From Theocolax elegans (lineage: Eukaryota > Arthropoda > Insecta > Hymenoptera > Cerocephalidae), in assembly GCA_026168455.1 (NCBI GenBank), contig CM047431.1, forward strand, positions 9,942,943 to 10,006,942: a stretch of DNA of 64,000 nucleotides. The letters are read 5' to 3'. Under the pieces are notes generated by a model that was given only the letters and a program-made list of their open reading frames with translations, was not told where the DNA came from and did no database searches. Position numbers and translations under genes: made by a program. This document shows positions 21,363-31,064 of this stretch, one piece after another (position 1 is the stretch's first letter; each line of letters starts with the position of its first letter).

Positions 21363-21402
21363 TTGGCAACGTTTCGTTGGCGTGGTCTGCCAACCTCTTC
21401 AG
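21363..21402 (-). ncRNA. Hammerhead ribozyme (Penelope family A, left terminus)
   Basis: Minus strand: CTGAAGA (21402-21396), stem II GTTGGC/GCCAAC, GAAA (21375-21372), CGTTGCC. Identical core to 16764-16804 and 24034-24078. Confidence 0.8.
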
Positions 21403-21589
21403 GCTGTTTATTAAAAAAATTCACAAAGTTATTTTTTATTAAAAATATATACAGAAAATTAAACTTCGCACTGTAAAACACTGAGTGATAAGAGAAACAG
21501 AAACTAATATACCTTTAATCGGATAAACCGATACGTCCAATGGTTGGATATACAATCAAATTCATGTACATTAATTCATGTACATTTGG

Positions 21590-23805
21590 AAATTAGAGAC
21601 ATTAATTTTCATATAAATTTTATTAATAAATCGTTGAATAGCCTTAAGTTGAAAATTTGTCATTGTGGTTTGGGTGAAGACATCATTAATAGATTCTTTT
21701 ATTTGACTTCAAAAAGATTCGTTATGATACGAAATAAACACAATGCGCTTTTCCATACAAAATTAAAAAAATTAAATGAATAAAAAACAAAATTGCTTAA
21801 CAGCTTGACCACTTCAGACAACAAAAAAAATTGGCTGGTTAATTTGACGGAAGTTGTGATTCCAAAAGAAGTCAGTGATATCGCTTCCCTCGGTCCTAAT
21901 TATAGTTTGAAATCCAACATTTCCAAATCATTAGTAATAGAAACAATAAAAAATTTGGAAAACTGCTTGCAAAACTTGGAAATCAACAACAACATTAAAT
22001 CAGAAATAAGGGAAAAAGTGACTGATAATATCAATAAATTTATTAAGAAAAAAACTCATTTAAGCATCTTAGAAAAATCTTTACAAAATAAACTATTCAC
22101 GACAAAAAAATTTTTAAACAATAATTCAGATTTATTTTTTACTACGTCTAACAAGGGCAATAAAACGGTTTGCATGTATAAGTCTGACTATGTGTCAAAG
22201 ATGACTGAAATTTTTGCGGATGATGCTGTTTACAAAGTAATTAAAAAAATCCTTTAAAACAGTTACAGATTATCACGTCAAATATTTTAAAAAAATTAAA
22301 TAATAATGGCCACTTAAAATACAAGTTTCACAATAATGCACTTACTAGTTCAAATACATCCTTAGCTAAGGGGTATAGGTTACCAAAAATTCATAAAATC
22401 AATAATCCTTTACGACCGATTATTTCTTTAGTGAATAGTCCTACACATTTTCTTGCTAAAATTATGTATACGGAAATAAAATCAGCTATTAAACTACCAA
22501 AGTCACATATAAATAATAGTTTTGAATTAAAACAAAAATTAAAAGATTTTATATTGGGTGATGATTATGTTTTACTGTCTCTGGATGTAATTTCACTGTT
22601 CACGAATGTTCCTTGCAACTTAGATTTAGAGAGTTTGGAAAGAAGAATTTCCACCATTAACAACAAATGTACTATCCCGTTTAATGAGATTTTATTATGC
22701 ACGAAATTTCTGTATGAAAATACCTTTTTTATATTCAATGACACATTTTATCAACAGACTCATGGTACACCTATGGGTTCACCTATCTCTCCACTTTTTG
22801 CCGATATTGTAATGGATGACTTGGAAAGTGATTGTTTAAATAAATTATCAACTTTACATAATTGTAAACTGTTATTCTATTTTAGATATGTTAATGATAC
22901 AATTATGTGTATTAAAAAAGAATATGTAAACTTAGTTATTAACACTTTTAATTCCTACAGTAATAATTTACAATTTACTTTTGAGTTAGAAACAGATAAA
23001 AAAATTAATTTTCTTAATATATCATTAATTAGAAACAATGGCCGTATTTTAACAGATTGGTATCAAAAACCTACCGCATCTGCAAGACTTATTAATTACT
23101 TTTCAGGTCATCCAATCCAGCAAAAAAAGAATGTTATTTAGAATTTGGTAGACCGAGCAATATTGTTATCCGATGTATGTTTCTATCTAAAATAAATCTA
23201 AAAACTGTTCAAAAATTATTATTGACCAATGATTATCCGTTAAAATTCATAAGACAAGCGGTACATTTTCGTATGACTAAAATAAAAAATAGAAATATTA
23301 ACAAACAGACAAATCTAAACGTCAACCGACTTTGTTACATATCGCTACCTTATTCTACCAATTTTGACAAATTATCATGCATTTTACGTTCTTTTAACAA
23401 CCAAACATTACCTTCAGTACAAAAAAGTTTCAATTCAATTATTAAATTAGGTAAAGACAAAACAAATAAATTTGAACATACAAATGTAGTATAGTTTATA
23501 AGTTTAGTTGTAAAAATTGCTCTGCTTCATATGTTGGTGAAACTAAACGTTCATTAATAACCAGGATCAATGAACATGAAAAAAACAAAAATTCAGAATC
23601 GGTAGTAAATCAACATGTAACGCTTTTTAAACACGAATTTAATTGGGATAGCGTAAAAATTGTAGATAGTGAATGTAATTATAATAAGCGTCTTATTTCC
23701 GAAATGGTGCATATTAAACTTGATCGTAACAATATTAATAAGAAAGATGATATAAAATTTTTAAATAACTCTTATTTAAGAGTTCTAAGAAATTTAAATG
23801 CCTAA
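21590..23805 (+). pseudogene. Penelope reverse transcriptase / GIY-YIG endonuclease
   Basis: N-terminal part 21590-22257 (LEIRDINFHINF..., NWLVNLTEVVIPKEV, SNKGNKTVCM) has an in-frame TAA at 21781. A slip in an A7 run near 22243 moves the frame to about 22244-23141, which carries GYRLPKIHK (primer-grip region), SLDVISLFTNVP (motif A, Asp present), THGTPMGSPISPLFADIVMD (motif B) and FRYVNDT (motif C). Motif C normally has YVDD, so the first catalytic Asp is Asn. A TAG at 23139 and a shift near 23175 lead to FLSKINLKTVQKLLLTNDYP and the linker to 23493. A 5-bp insertion near 23494 shifts to the endonuclease frame 23497-23805 (YKFSCKNCSASYVGETKRSL, RINEHEKN, NKRLISEMVHI). RT copies element RNA; GIY-YIG nicks DNA. 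Confidence 0.9.
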
Positions 23806-24033
23806 CTGTCAACTCTAGACGCTGCTTGTGTTTACTTTTGCTACGTATATAGTAACACGGTAATGTACATGAATTTGATTGTATATCCAACCATTGGACG
23901 TATCGGTTTATCCGATTAAAGGTATATTAGTTTCTGTTTCTCTTATCACTCAGTGTTTTACAGTGCGAAGTTTAATTTTCTGTATATATTTTTAATAAAA
24001 AATAACTTTGTGAATCTTTTTTTAATAAATAGC

Positions 24034-24078
24034 CTGAAGAGGTTGGCAGACCACGCCAACGAAACGTTGCCAAAAAAT
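24034..24078 (+). ncRNA. Hammerhead ribozyme (Penelope family A, right terminus)
   Basis: CTGAAGA at 24034-24040, stem II GTTGGC/GCCAAC around loop AGACCAC, GAAA at 24061-24064, then CGTTGCC. It is on the coding strand, so it would self-cut the element transcript near its 3' end. Confidence 0.8.
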
Positions 24079-24140
24079 CTACGTTTAAGATTTTTTTTCC
24101 TTCGCCTCCGTCAGATCGAATTAATTCATTTTATTATATA

Positions 24141-26287
24141 TCACCATGGAGAGCGATTATATTATTTACAATAAAAATAACTTTATTTAAGTAAAAATAA
24201 CTATGGGCTAACGGAGGTTTCGTGAGAGCGATATTAATAGTTATATCGCCGATTTGATATTTTACTGGGCGCATCGCGATGTTAAAATAGCGACTTTACC
24301 TGGCAATACGTCTCGACTCCACATCTCGGAGGGAATCTCGACGGCTTTCCAGGTCGGAACCGGCGATCTTTAAAGTAAAGTAAAATTTCTAAATTCAAAT
24401 AAACCACTCGCGATTTCAACTTCTATTAAACCGAACTATGCTTTATTATTAATAAATAAAAGTATTTACAACGATACCTTTGGAACTGATCTACTATTAA
24501 TAACACGATCGCGACCGGCTCTCACACATGCACACGTTCTCCCGCAAATCTTATCGTCCGGCGATTAATAAAGATATTAAATAAAATTAATTCGATCGCC
24601 CGTCGAGCTAATCGTGAATTATACTCGACTAAATTATAATTACTGCTTCTCACACACCCTCCAAACAAATAACTACCGCTCCTACAACTACTCTACCACT
24701 AAAATGCCTACTGATCTGTTAAACTCAACTGCTCGACAGAACGACCAGGTAGCGAATAATCGAGACTGGCTTCTTCATCTGATTCGTGGCAGCGTGACCA
24801 GTTGGCGATTTTCTTTCCTCTTCTCTCTAACGTATTTTGATGTTTATTATGCAAGAGCAACGAAGAGAAAAAATCGCCATTTGGCAAGCCTGATTCGTGG
24901 CGTGGTTTGGACCTTCCGAAAGAAGGATTTTTTCCCACATTATATCGTCATCTCTGTCTATACTATTGCGATTCTTATGTCCTGTTGTTTATTCAGGTGG
25001 TTGATTGCATGATCATACGCGTAGACGGCCTTAATCTTATTCCCGTCAAAGCCGATTAACCAATAATAGTGGTTTATGTCACCACCATCCCATTAATTAT
25101 TGTCTCGATCGCGCAACCAATCACCTTTGGCACTCCGGAGGCGCGCAATACAAGTAATTAATTACCGTGATCGGTAATCTAGTCGGTGCTACCGCCCATG
25201 CCTACCGGCTATATAACTTCTATTAACTACGCCCGACACACTCATACTTTAATTAAATATAAGTATTTATGGCTATTTATAACTATATACATTGTAACAT
25301 TAATTACAATTCGCCCCAAACTCTGTCGATGCGTACATACATTTTTAAAAATAATTACCGGCGAGAAATAAATAAAATAATAATTAAAAACCCAATACTG
25401 TCGTCGTATACCCACATTTCACGACCTGCGAGTATGTATCCGTGCGCGCGCTTTACGTAAAGATATATGCGTGAATGTGTGTGCACACTGTATATATAGA
25501 TACACACATATTTATAAAGTTTGTTTATTGATTTAATTACAAACCTTTATAATAAATGAAGTTGCACAAACAGGCTACGAAGGCCATGAATATGATTTTT
25601 AGATTACGAAGGCTTACATATCAATGGATACATGTATGTTAATTTCTGTCCTTTACATACTAAACTTACAAGGAGATTGCACATCCTTAGGGAAATGGAT
25701 TCTTAGCAAACTCAAGGATATGATTTCTACTATAAAAATATGAAAAAAGCTGGAGTTATAGATTCTGGTACCCTTTTTCACGATAGATATAAGCAAAGAA
25801 CAAAAAATGTCGCCAGAAAAACCCTTGATCATATATAATTCAAAATAATTTTAACAAAAATTTAGCACTAAAATTATATCATTTTTTAGACCATAATTTC
25901 GTATAATTTTTATTAAGGATCCATTTTTTAAAAGGTGTGAACTCTCCTAGTTATTCTGTTTGTTCTTTAAACCAATTTTCTTTAAACAAAATTCAATTAT
26001 TTGTAACTACTTTATTTTGAATTCGAGTTTTATTTCAAATAATATTTTTTCTATAGTTCATCTATATGTACCTTATCATATTGATTTTTGTCTATTAGTA
26101 CCGAATAATTGCATAGGAAATGTCCTTTCTATATTTGTTCGAAAAGATCTATCGTAATTTAATGAATTCCATGAAAGTTTTAAAAATTGATTTATAAATT
26201 CAGTTATATAAATAATTCTGTACAATTTTGAATTACTAAAAATACATGTGTAATATACATTTATATGTTTTTTGTTAAAATTATAAG
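24141..26287. other. Unassigned region, possibly LTR debris
   Basis: About 2.1 kb without a recognisable gene. CG-containing islands at 24190-24380, 24480-24610 and 25010-25220 (CTATATAACTTC near 25208 looks TATA-like) resemble decayed LTR or promoter DNA, but no repeat partner is present. GGCGATTTTCT near 24805 and AGAAAAAATCGCCA near 24867 form a short inverted pair, with CTGATTCGTGGC repeated directly at 24779 and 24889. Confidence 0.35.
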
Positions 26288-26593
26288 TTGGAGGATGAAC
26301 ATTCAGGAAAGGAAGAAAGTTATGCTAAATTAGATTGTTTAGAATTCACGCAATCGGAGCATCCTGCTGTCATAGAAACTGAACAAACGTTTAGTAATAA
26401 AACAGTGCGTAAGCGTTTAGATGAATCGGAAGTTGTCATAGTTAGTTCAGTTGAAGAAGAGCAGTTGTTACAGGATACAAGCCACGTATCCGTCGTTACA
26501 GTTGGTGATGAACCTGAGCACGTTAAGGACTCATCCGATCATCCAACTCATACTACTAAAATTGATGAAAAGAAAACCGTTACTAATGGACAG
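26288..26593 (+). CDS. Possible host internal exon, acidic protein
   Basis: A 306-bp block open in one frame (102 codons, phase 0 both ends) sits between an AG (26286-26287) and a donor-like CAG|GTTAGA (junction after 26593). The encoded sequence is polar and acidic: EDEHSGKEESYAKLDCLEFT near the start, VVIVSSVEEEQLLQ in the middle, KIDEKKTVTNGQ at the end. Its codon use and balanced composition differ from the surrounding AT-rich DNA and it matches no transposon family that I recognise. The upstream polypyrimidine tract is weak. It could be an exon of the gene whose putative start exon is at 2409-2466, though the phases do not join directly. Confidence 0.4.
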
Positions 26594-27345
26594 GTTAGAA
26601 TGTTTTTATTCAAATATTATTTCTATAATAAAGGATTAGGCAAAAGATATAAAAATTGTGTATTTTCAAAATCTATATTTAAAAATTGTATCGTACAAAA
26701 TAATTCCGTAAAATACAATGCAATAACTGCTAACCCATTAATGCCAAATATCCATTTGGTACATATATACTTTCAACATCGTGAAAGAGAATCAAATTAG
26801 ATGAAAAATATTGCATACTATGTTTTCTAATATTTTTTCTCATGAACTTTTGGAACCCAAGGGGATAAATTTGAAAAAAAAATTAATCATAATTTTATCA
26901 CAAACTATTTTAGCTTAAAAATTACCCCTAAGAACATTAAAAATTAATTTATAGAACATGTAATTGAAAAAGAATCTCAAAAAATTCACATGTATAATAT
27001 CTCTTAGAACGATATTACAATTTTATATCAATCAATATTAAATAAAATAATGAGTAAAACACTCACAAAGTATTAACAAGTAAGTTGTCTATTCAACAGT
27101 CCTGTTACATCAGTACACGTGTAAATTTATTTTATATAATTGTATTAATATTACCCAGTATTTTTATTGTAACATTTGCATTTTATTAAATATATATGCT
27201 CGTATAATATAATTCGCAAGCTATATGTAGTGCCAAATTATGCATTAGTATCAAAATTTTTCTGTAGTTTTTACAATTATTCATTTACACTGAAAACTTG
27301 AAGATATTTTCATGATCTTCTATGATACTAATTTGAAACACAACT
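26594..27345. other. AT-rich region without recognisable gene
   Basis: No coding or structural signal recognised. If 26288-26593 is an exon this would be intron. Confidence 0.4.
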
Positions 27346-27349
27346 AATA

Positions 27350-28060
27350 TTTTAGAATTTGTAATTTTTCCCCTCCATTGTTGACTTAATAAATTGTCGT
27401 GTGTTGAGGGGCAATAATAACTAAATCGAATTTATTTATTTCAGCACACAACATTTCGTCTGCTAGATTTGCAGACCTCTTCAGGTGTAGAATTTATTGG
27501 ACAAATAAATATTTATGTGAAGTTTTACAATAATTGTCAATTTTTTAGAATTACAAATTAAATGTTACTTGAATATTGAATATAGTTTTATAACCCAAGT
27601 GAGCTTCGTCGAATAACATTTGAAAAGAAATCAACGAGTATTTATATAAAAACAAGGCACGTGTGTGTTTACAAACTATACGTCATAGTTTGTGTACATT
27701 GGTCTGTTTATATTATATTCATAACATTTCTATATTGACGGTTTAAATGTTGAGTATCTTCTATTCTGTTAATCGTCGAATTATGATGATTGATATGTAA
27801 CATTTCCGAAATGAGTCTTTTTTTATAACAAGATTCTTTATCAATTATTTTTGCATCTTCCCAGTTAAAATTGTGATTTACATTGTTGATTTACTATGTG
27901 AAAGTAATAGATTCTATAAGAATGCTGAATCTTTATGATCTGTTCATACTACAATTTACGTTATTTAAAATATGTACAGTAACAACGGCTTCTGGATTTT
28001 TATTGTTCTGATGTTCTTTTATTCGATTTTTTAAGGTAATAAATACCTCACATATCAAAA
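27350..28060 (-). mobile_element. Penelope family B 3' fragment, copy 2
   Basis: Better preserved than copy 1. The minus strand encodes KNRIKEHQNNKNPEAVVTVH near 28020-27960, HNFNWEDAKIIDKESCYKKR and LISEMLHINHHNSTINRIED, the GIY-YIG C-terminus, then the 3' region with a hammerhead ribozyme at 27445-27484. It lacks RT. Its 5' edge coincides with the last exon of the candidate gene described at 27933-28728. Confidence 0.75.
27445..27484 (-). ncRNA. Hammerhead ribozyme (Penelope family B, copy 2)
   Basis: Minus strand: CTGAAGA (27484-27478), stem II GTCTGC/GCAGAC around AAATCTA, GAAA (27457-27454), then TGTTGTG. The core is complete and stem II fully paired, with a stem sequence different from family A and from the 9099 family. 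Confidence 0.75.
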
Positions 28061-28091
28061 TAATATTAAAAACATTGCCGTTGTCCTGTAC
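27933..28091 (-). CDS. Candidate terminal exon made from Penelope sequence
   Basis: On the minus strand an acceptor TTTGTTTCAG ends at 28092, and the following frame is open for 52 codons to TAA at 27935-27933. It reads VQDNGNVFNIILICEVFITL then KNRIKEHQNNKNPEAVVTVH, the second part being recognisable GIY-YIG endonuclease of Penelope family B. The frame is in phase with the exon ending at 28162. If spliced, the candidate protein would end in retroelement-derived sequence. Confidence 0.35.
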   Translation of the reverse strand, partial: VQDNGNVFNIILICEVFITLKNRIKEHQNNKNPEAVVTVHILNNVNCSMNRS

Positions 28092-28161
28092 CTGAAACAA
28101 ATATATATGTGATATTAATGTAAGTAACGAGCAAAAAGATACTATTATTGAAACAACTTAC

Positions 28162-28283
28162 CTGACACAAGTAAAGCCCGTGCATTACCCGTGTATAATT
28201 GTTGTCGATACCTCCTCCTGGGTTAGGGGAAAACTCCTGCTTGGCTACGTTGACAACTCCTTGAGCACTGGCTTCCGCTGGCC
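28162..28283 (-). CDS. Candidate internal exon of a minus-strand gene
   Basis: 122 bp bounded by AG (end of GTCTCAG) and a perfect donor CAG|GTAAGT. With two bases borrowed from the codon shared with the upstream exon, it encodes PAEASAQGVVNVAKQEFSPN then PGGGIDNNYTRVMHGLYLCQ and ends in phase 0. A stronger pyrimidine-rich acceptor (TTTTCCCTACAG, 14 bp upstream) would put the reading frame into a stop. No homology is recognised. Confidence 0.4.
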
Positions 28284-28586
28284 CTGAGACTCGTCACCTG
28301 TAGGGAAAACTAGAAATTACAATGATGTTAAATTATATAATTATTTAAACTAAATTACGAGGTGTTAATGATAAATGTATTATGTAGGATAGGTTAGAGG
28401 TATGGTTAACATGTGATATTAGTGAAGTTAGGGAAAAGTAAACAAAAGGGTAACAAGAAAGCCTGAGTCATCTTCATCACCGAATTGTTTAAATAGATAA
28501 AAGGAAAGGGTGGGAAATAATAGAAGTGATTTGGTTTGTTTTATGTGTTGGAGAGAGAGAAAGAATAATAAACAAAAGGGACTTAC

Positions 28587-28728
28587 CGTAAACGTCGATG
28601 TAGTTGAAGGCAGGAGAGATTACTCGCTGTTGATGCTGGAACGTGATGGAGACGCCAACCCGCACGAACAATACCTCCGGATGATGGAAGCTCCTTCCCT
28701 CGTAGACGTTGTCGCCGTGAAGTCGCAT
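28587..28728 (-). CDS. Candidate first coding exon of a minus-strand gene
   Basis: Starts at ATG 28728-28726 and reads MRLHGDNVYEGRSFHHPEVL, FVRVGVSITFQHQQRVISPA, FNYIDVY plus one base, ending at the perfect donor TACG|GTAAGT. The one leftover base plus GG of the next exon make a Gly codon, so phases match. The frame is open upstream to 28980, so an earlier Met is possible. The local DNA (28600-28980) is GC-rich with CpG, unlike its surroundings, as expected of a promoter or 5' UTR. Product unknown. Confidence 0.4.
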
Positions 28729-28990
28729 TGGGTTCGGGTTATCTCCAAAAATACTAAGTCTCCCGTACACACGAAAGTGAGGGAGACAGAGAGAAACCGG
28801 ACTCGCGCGCGAAGCAGTACTGCCATATGCGTGTACATAGGCGGCGGCGGAGAGGGGGGAGCCCACTCGCATGCACAACGAGGACCGCCGAGAGAGCGCG
28901 CCGCTGCAACAAAGCGCGGGACTCTCTCGGAATGAACTACCGTGCGTAAGAGTGAGAAAAGAAGAGTGCGAATTGCACAAGTGGAGGCGC
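28729..28990 (-). promoter_or_regulatory. GC-rich, CpG-containing block upstream of the candidate gene
   Basis: A 250-bp GC island with GCGCGCGAAG, CGGCGGCGG and CGCGCCGCTG in AT-rich surroundings. No TATA box was found at a fixed distance. The role as promoter or 5' UTR is inferred from position and composition. Confidence 0.3.
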
Positions 28991-29925
28991 CAACCCAGTT
29001 AGCTCTTGGGATTGACTATAATAGTCGCTCCGCTAAATTCAAACGTATATTATGGAAGGAATACAGGTGACAGCAGGATCGGTAACACCTGTTGACCTGC
29101 CAATAATGGAAAGCGAGTGCCATATTCAAATTAAGGAAGTCGACAGCGCCGCACCGTGGGTCGGCCTTGATGGAAAATGACGAAAAAGGAAGAAGAAAGC
29201 GGAAAAAGGAGGAGAGGTCATTACTAGTTGATCCGTGAGAAGTGATGCCGGTGCTTTTTATAATTTGAGGAGTATTTGGGTAAATTTCGAGTATTGTTTT
29301 ATTGGTGAAGATAGATATTGTTGTTGGAAGTTATCGCGCAGAGATATAGATATTGAGATTGTAGTTATTATGTTGGAACCATTTTTCTGTGGAGTGATAT
29401 TGAGGAAATCTTGATTGCGGAAATATATATTGTTGGAATAATCTAATTGTGAAGACTCGCGAGCGGTAAGTGGACTGCCCGCCGGCCACATTTACTTTGT
29501 TCATGACAGTAATAATGGTGTGTGTGGATTATGTTCGGTATCGCGATTAATTATTAAATTATTAAATGTAAGATATTAATTATATAAAATTGTCGTGAAC
29601 TTGAGATTCTATTCTATTTTTTTCCTATGTTGGTTGATATTCGCGACTTCATCTGTGATGTAAGAATTTGTAATATTATGTTAGGGTAATGAATAAAACG
29701 AATAAATAATTAATTGTTCCATTATACGGACTACCAAATTTATTTATAACTTTATTTATCCCTTTTGGTTGTGGTTAATTTAGTGGAAAGGAATTTATTT
29801 CCCGTTAGCGAGACAAGAATCCACGGCACAGTTAAGAGATTCGTGCACGTGCTGAGTCGGCCATATTAAAATGACGATAAACGAATATTAGTTTCCCTGT
29901 TCATTTAATTGAAAATATATATATA

Positions 29926-31064
29926 CAGGGTGTCCCATAAGTATGGACACACCTGAATTCAATTTGACCTTAAGCTTGACCTTCAAGGTTATTTGAAGGT
30001 CAAAGAGATTTTTTTAAATGGGAACCCCTATTTTTGACACCGGATTCAGAAAGAGCGAAAAATTTTACGTCCAAAGCGATGGTTTTCAATTTGTTAGAAT
30101 GACCTTCAAAAGGTAAAATGAAGGTTAAATATTGAAAAATCGTAAACAAGCTATTTTCTTTGAACTTTTTCGGATTAGTGGGCGAATAAATGTCAGAGTA
30201 GATTTTGGGATTAACAACCTTGAGTATCTCGACCTTGGAGTTAATTTTCAAGGTCATTCAAAGGTCAAAGTAAATTTTTTATGGACAGCCTTATTTCTGA
30301 CACCGGATTCAAAGAGAGCGGAGAACGTAATGCCAGAAATGAGTCGCCTTGCCTCTCACGATGGGATGCTTCTTTAACGTGATTCTCCTTTGTCTCTCAC
30401 GATGGAATGCTTAAGTAAAAAAGTAAAACTAAAAAATTTGCAAAATTGGAAAATTTGCAAAAATAAAAAATTTGCAAAAATAAAAAATTTGAAAAATTGG
30501 AAAATTTGCAAAATTCAAAAATTTGCAAAAATGAAAAATTTGCAACAATGCAAGACAGGCTGGTGTCCTGCCGGTGAAGGCAAGACAGTCTGATCCAACC
30601 GGGTAAAATAAGCCCTGGATTTGGGTTTAGCAAGTCAAAATACACAAAAAACCACGTACACTCATAAAAAACTGTTTTACCTACTCCGAATCTTACCATT
30701 TTAATATGGTTTTTATTCACCTTTTTCACGGTTTTTATAACTTTAAAAAAAATTTTTGGGGATGCCTGAGTAAAAGCTACGTTGGATTCGGATTCAGCAC
30801 GTCAAATACATAAGAATACATAGGTCTCGTTCCCAGAATAGACCACTTTTTTGAATGCTAGTGTCATTATTATAATAAGAGTATAACTAATAAGATTTCG
30901 TCAGTTTTAAGGAATAGATAAACACGACTAATTCTAGCAAATTTATAAAAAATAGCAAGATTGCAAATTTGAGAAAATGTTTAAATATGCAATAATGTGC
31001 AGATATTCAAACATTTAAGAGTTACCGGGGGTACCCAGTTAAAATTCTGAGCCCATATTCGGTA
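29926..31064 (+). mobile_element. Extra left end of the DD41D mariner element (duplicate)
   Basis: Starts CAGGGTGTCCCATAAGTATG after TA, identical to the start at 31851. It contains reiterated AAGGTCAA/TTGACCTT motifs, CAGGCTGGTGTCCTGCCGGT and an AAAATTTGCAAA minisatellite (about 30430-30550). No transposase in this copy, because the duplication unit ends before it. Confidence 0.8.
30430..30550. repeat. AAAATTTGCAAA minisatellite
   Basis: Variant units of about 11-16 bp (AAAATTTGCAAAAATAA, AAAATTTGAAAAATTGG) in tandem; the equivalent tract in unit 2 is at about 32354-32466, one base shorter in one unit. Confidence 0.8.

Larger units (their letters stand above)
20956..24140 (+). mobile_element. 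Penelope-like element, family A, nearly full length
   Basis: Left terminal region 20956-21580, coding region 21590-23805, right terminal region 23867-24140. The right terminus is the inverted copy of about 21310-21580 in the left terminus (CGTCCAATGGTTGGATATAC pairs with GTATATCCAACCATTGGACG). Each terminus carries a hammerhead ribozyme. The coding order, RT then GIY-YIG endonuclease, defines the Penelope class. At least five lesions in the coding region make it non-autonomous. Confidence 0.9.
29141..31064 (+). repeat. Tandem duplication unit 1 (1.92 kb)
   Basis: Starts CGACAGCGCCGCACCGTGGG and repeats almost exactly from 31065. It contains about 785 bp of unassigned flanking DNA (open frame 29258-29491 minus is duplicated too, no motif), then the left terminal repeat of the mariner element (from 29926). 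Differences are confined to a few single-base indels, mostly in A/T runs. A recent segmental duplication or an assembly duplication. Confidence 0.9.

Noticed and set aside
28489..28980. The 163-residue minus-strand frame as a single-exon gene
   Set aside because: Its last 33 codons run past a consensus splice donor; the upstream half is Ser/Arg-rich with no motif. Only the ATG-to-donor part is kept as a candidate exon.
30430..30550. Frames with NLQNWKICK-type repeated residues
   Set aside because: Translation of the AAAATTTGCAAA minisatellite, no protein meaning.
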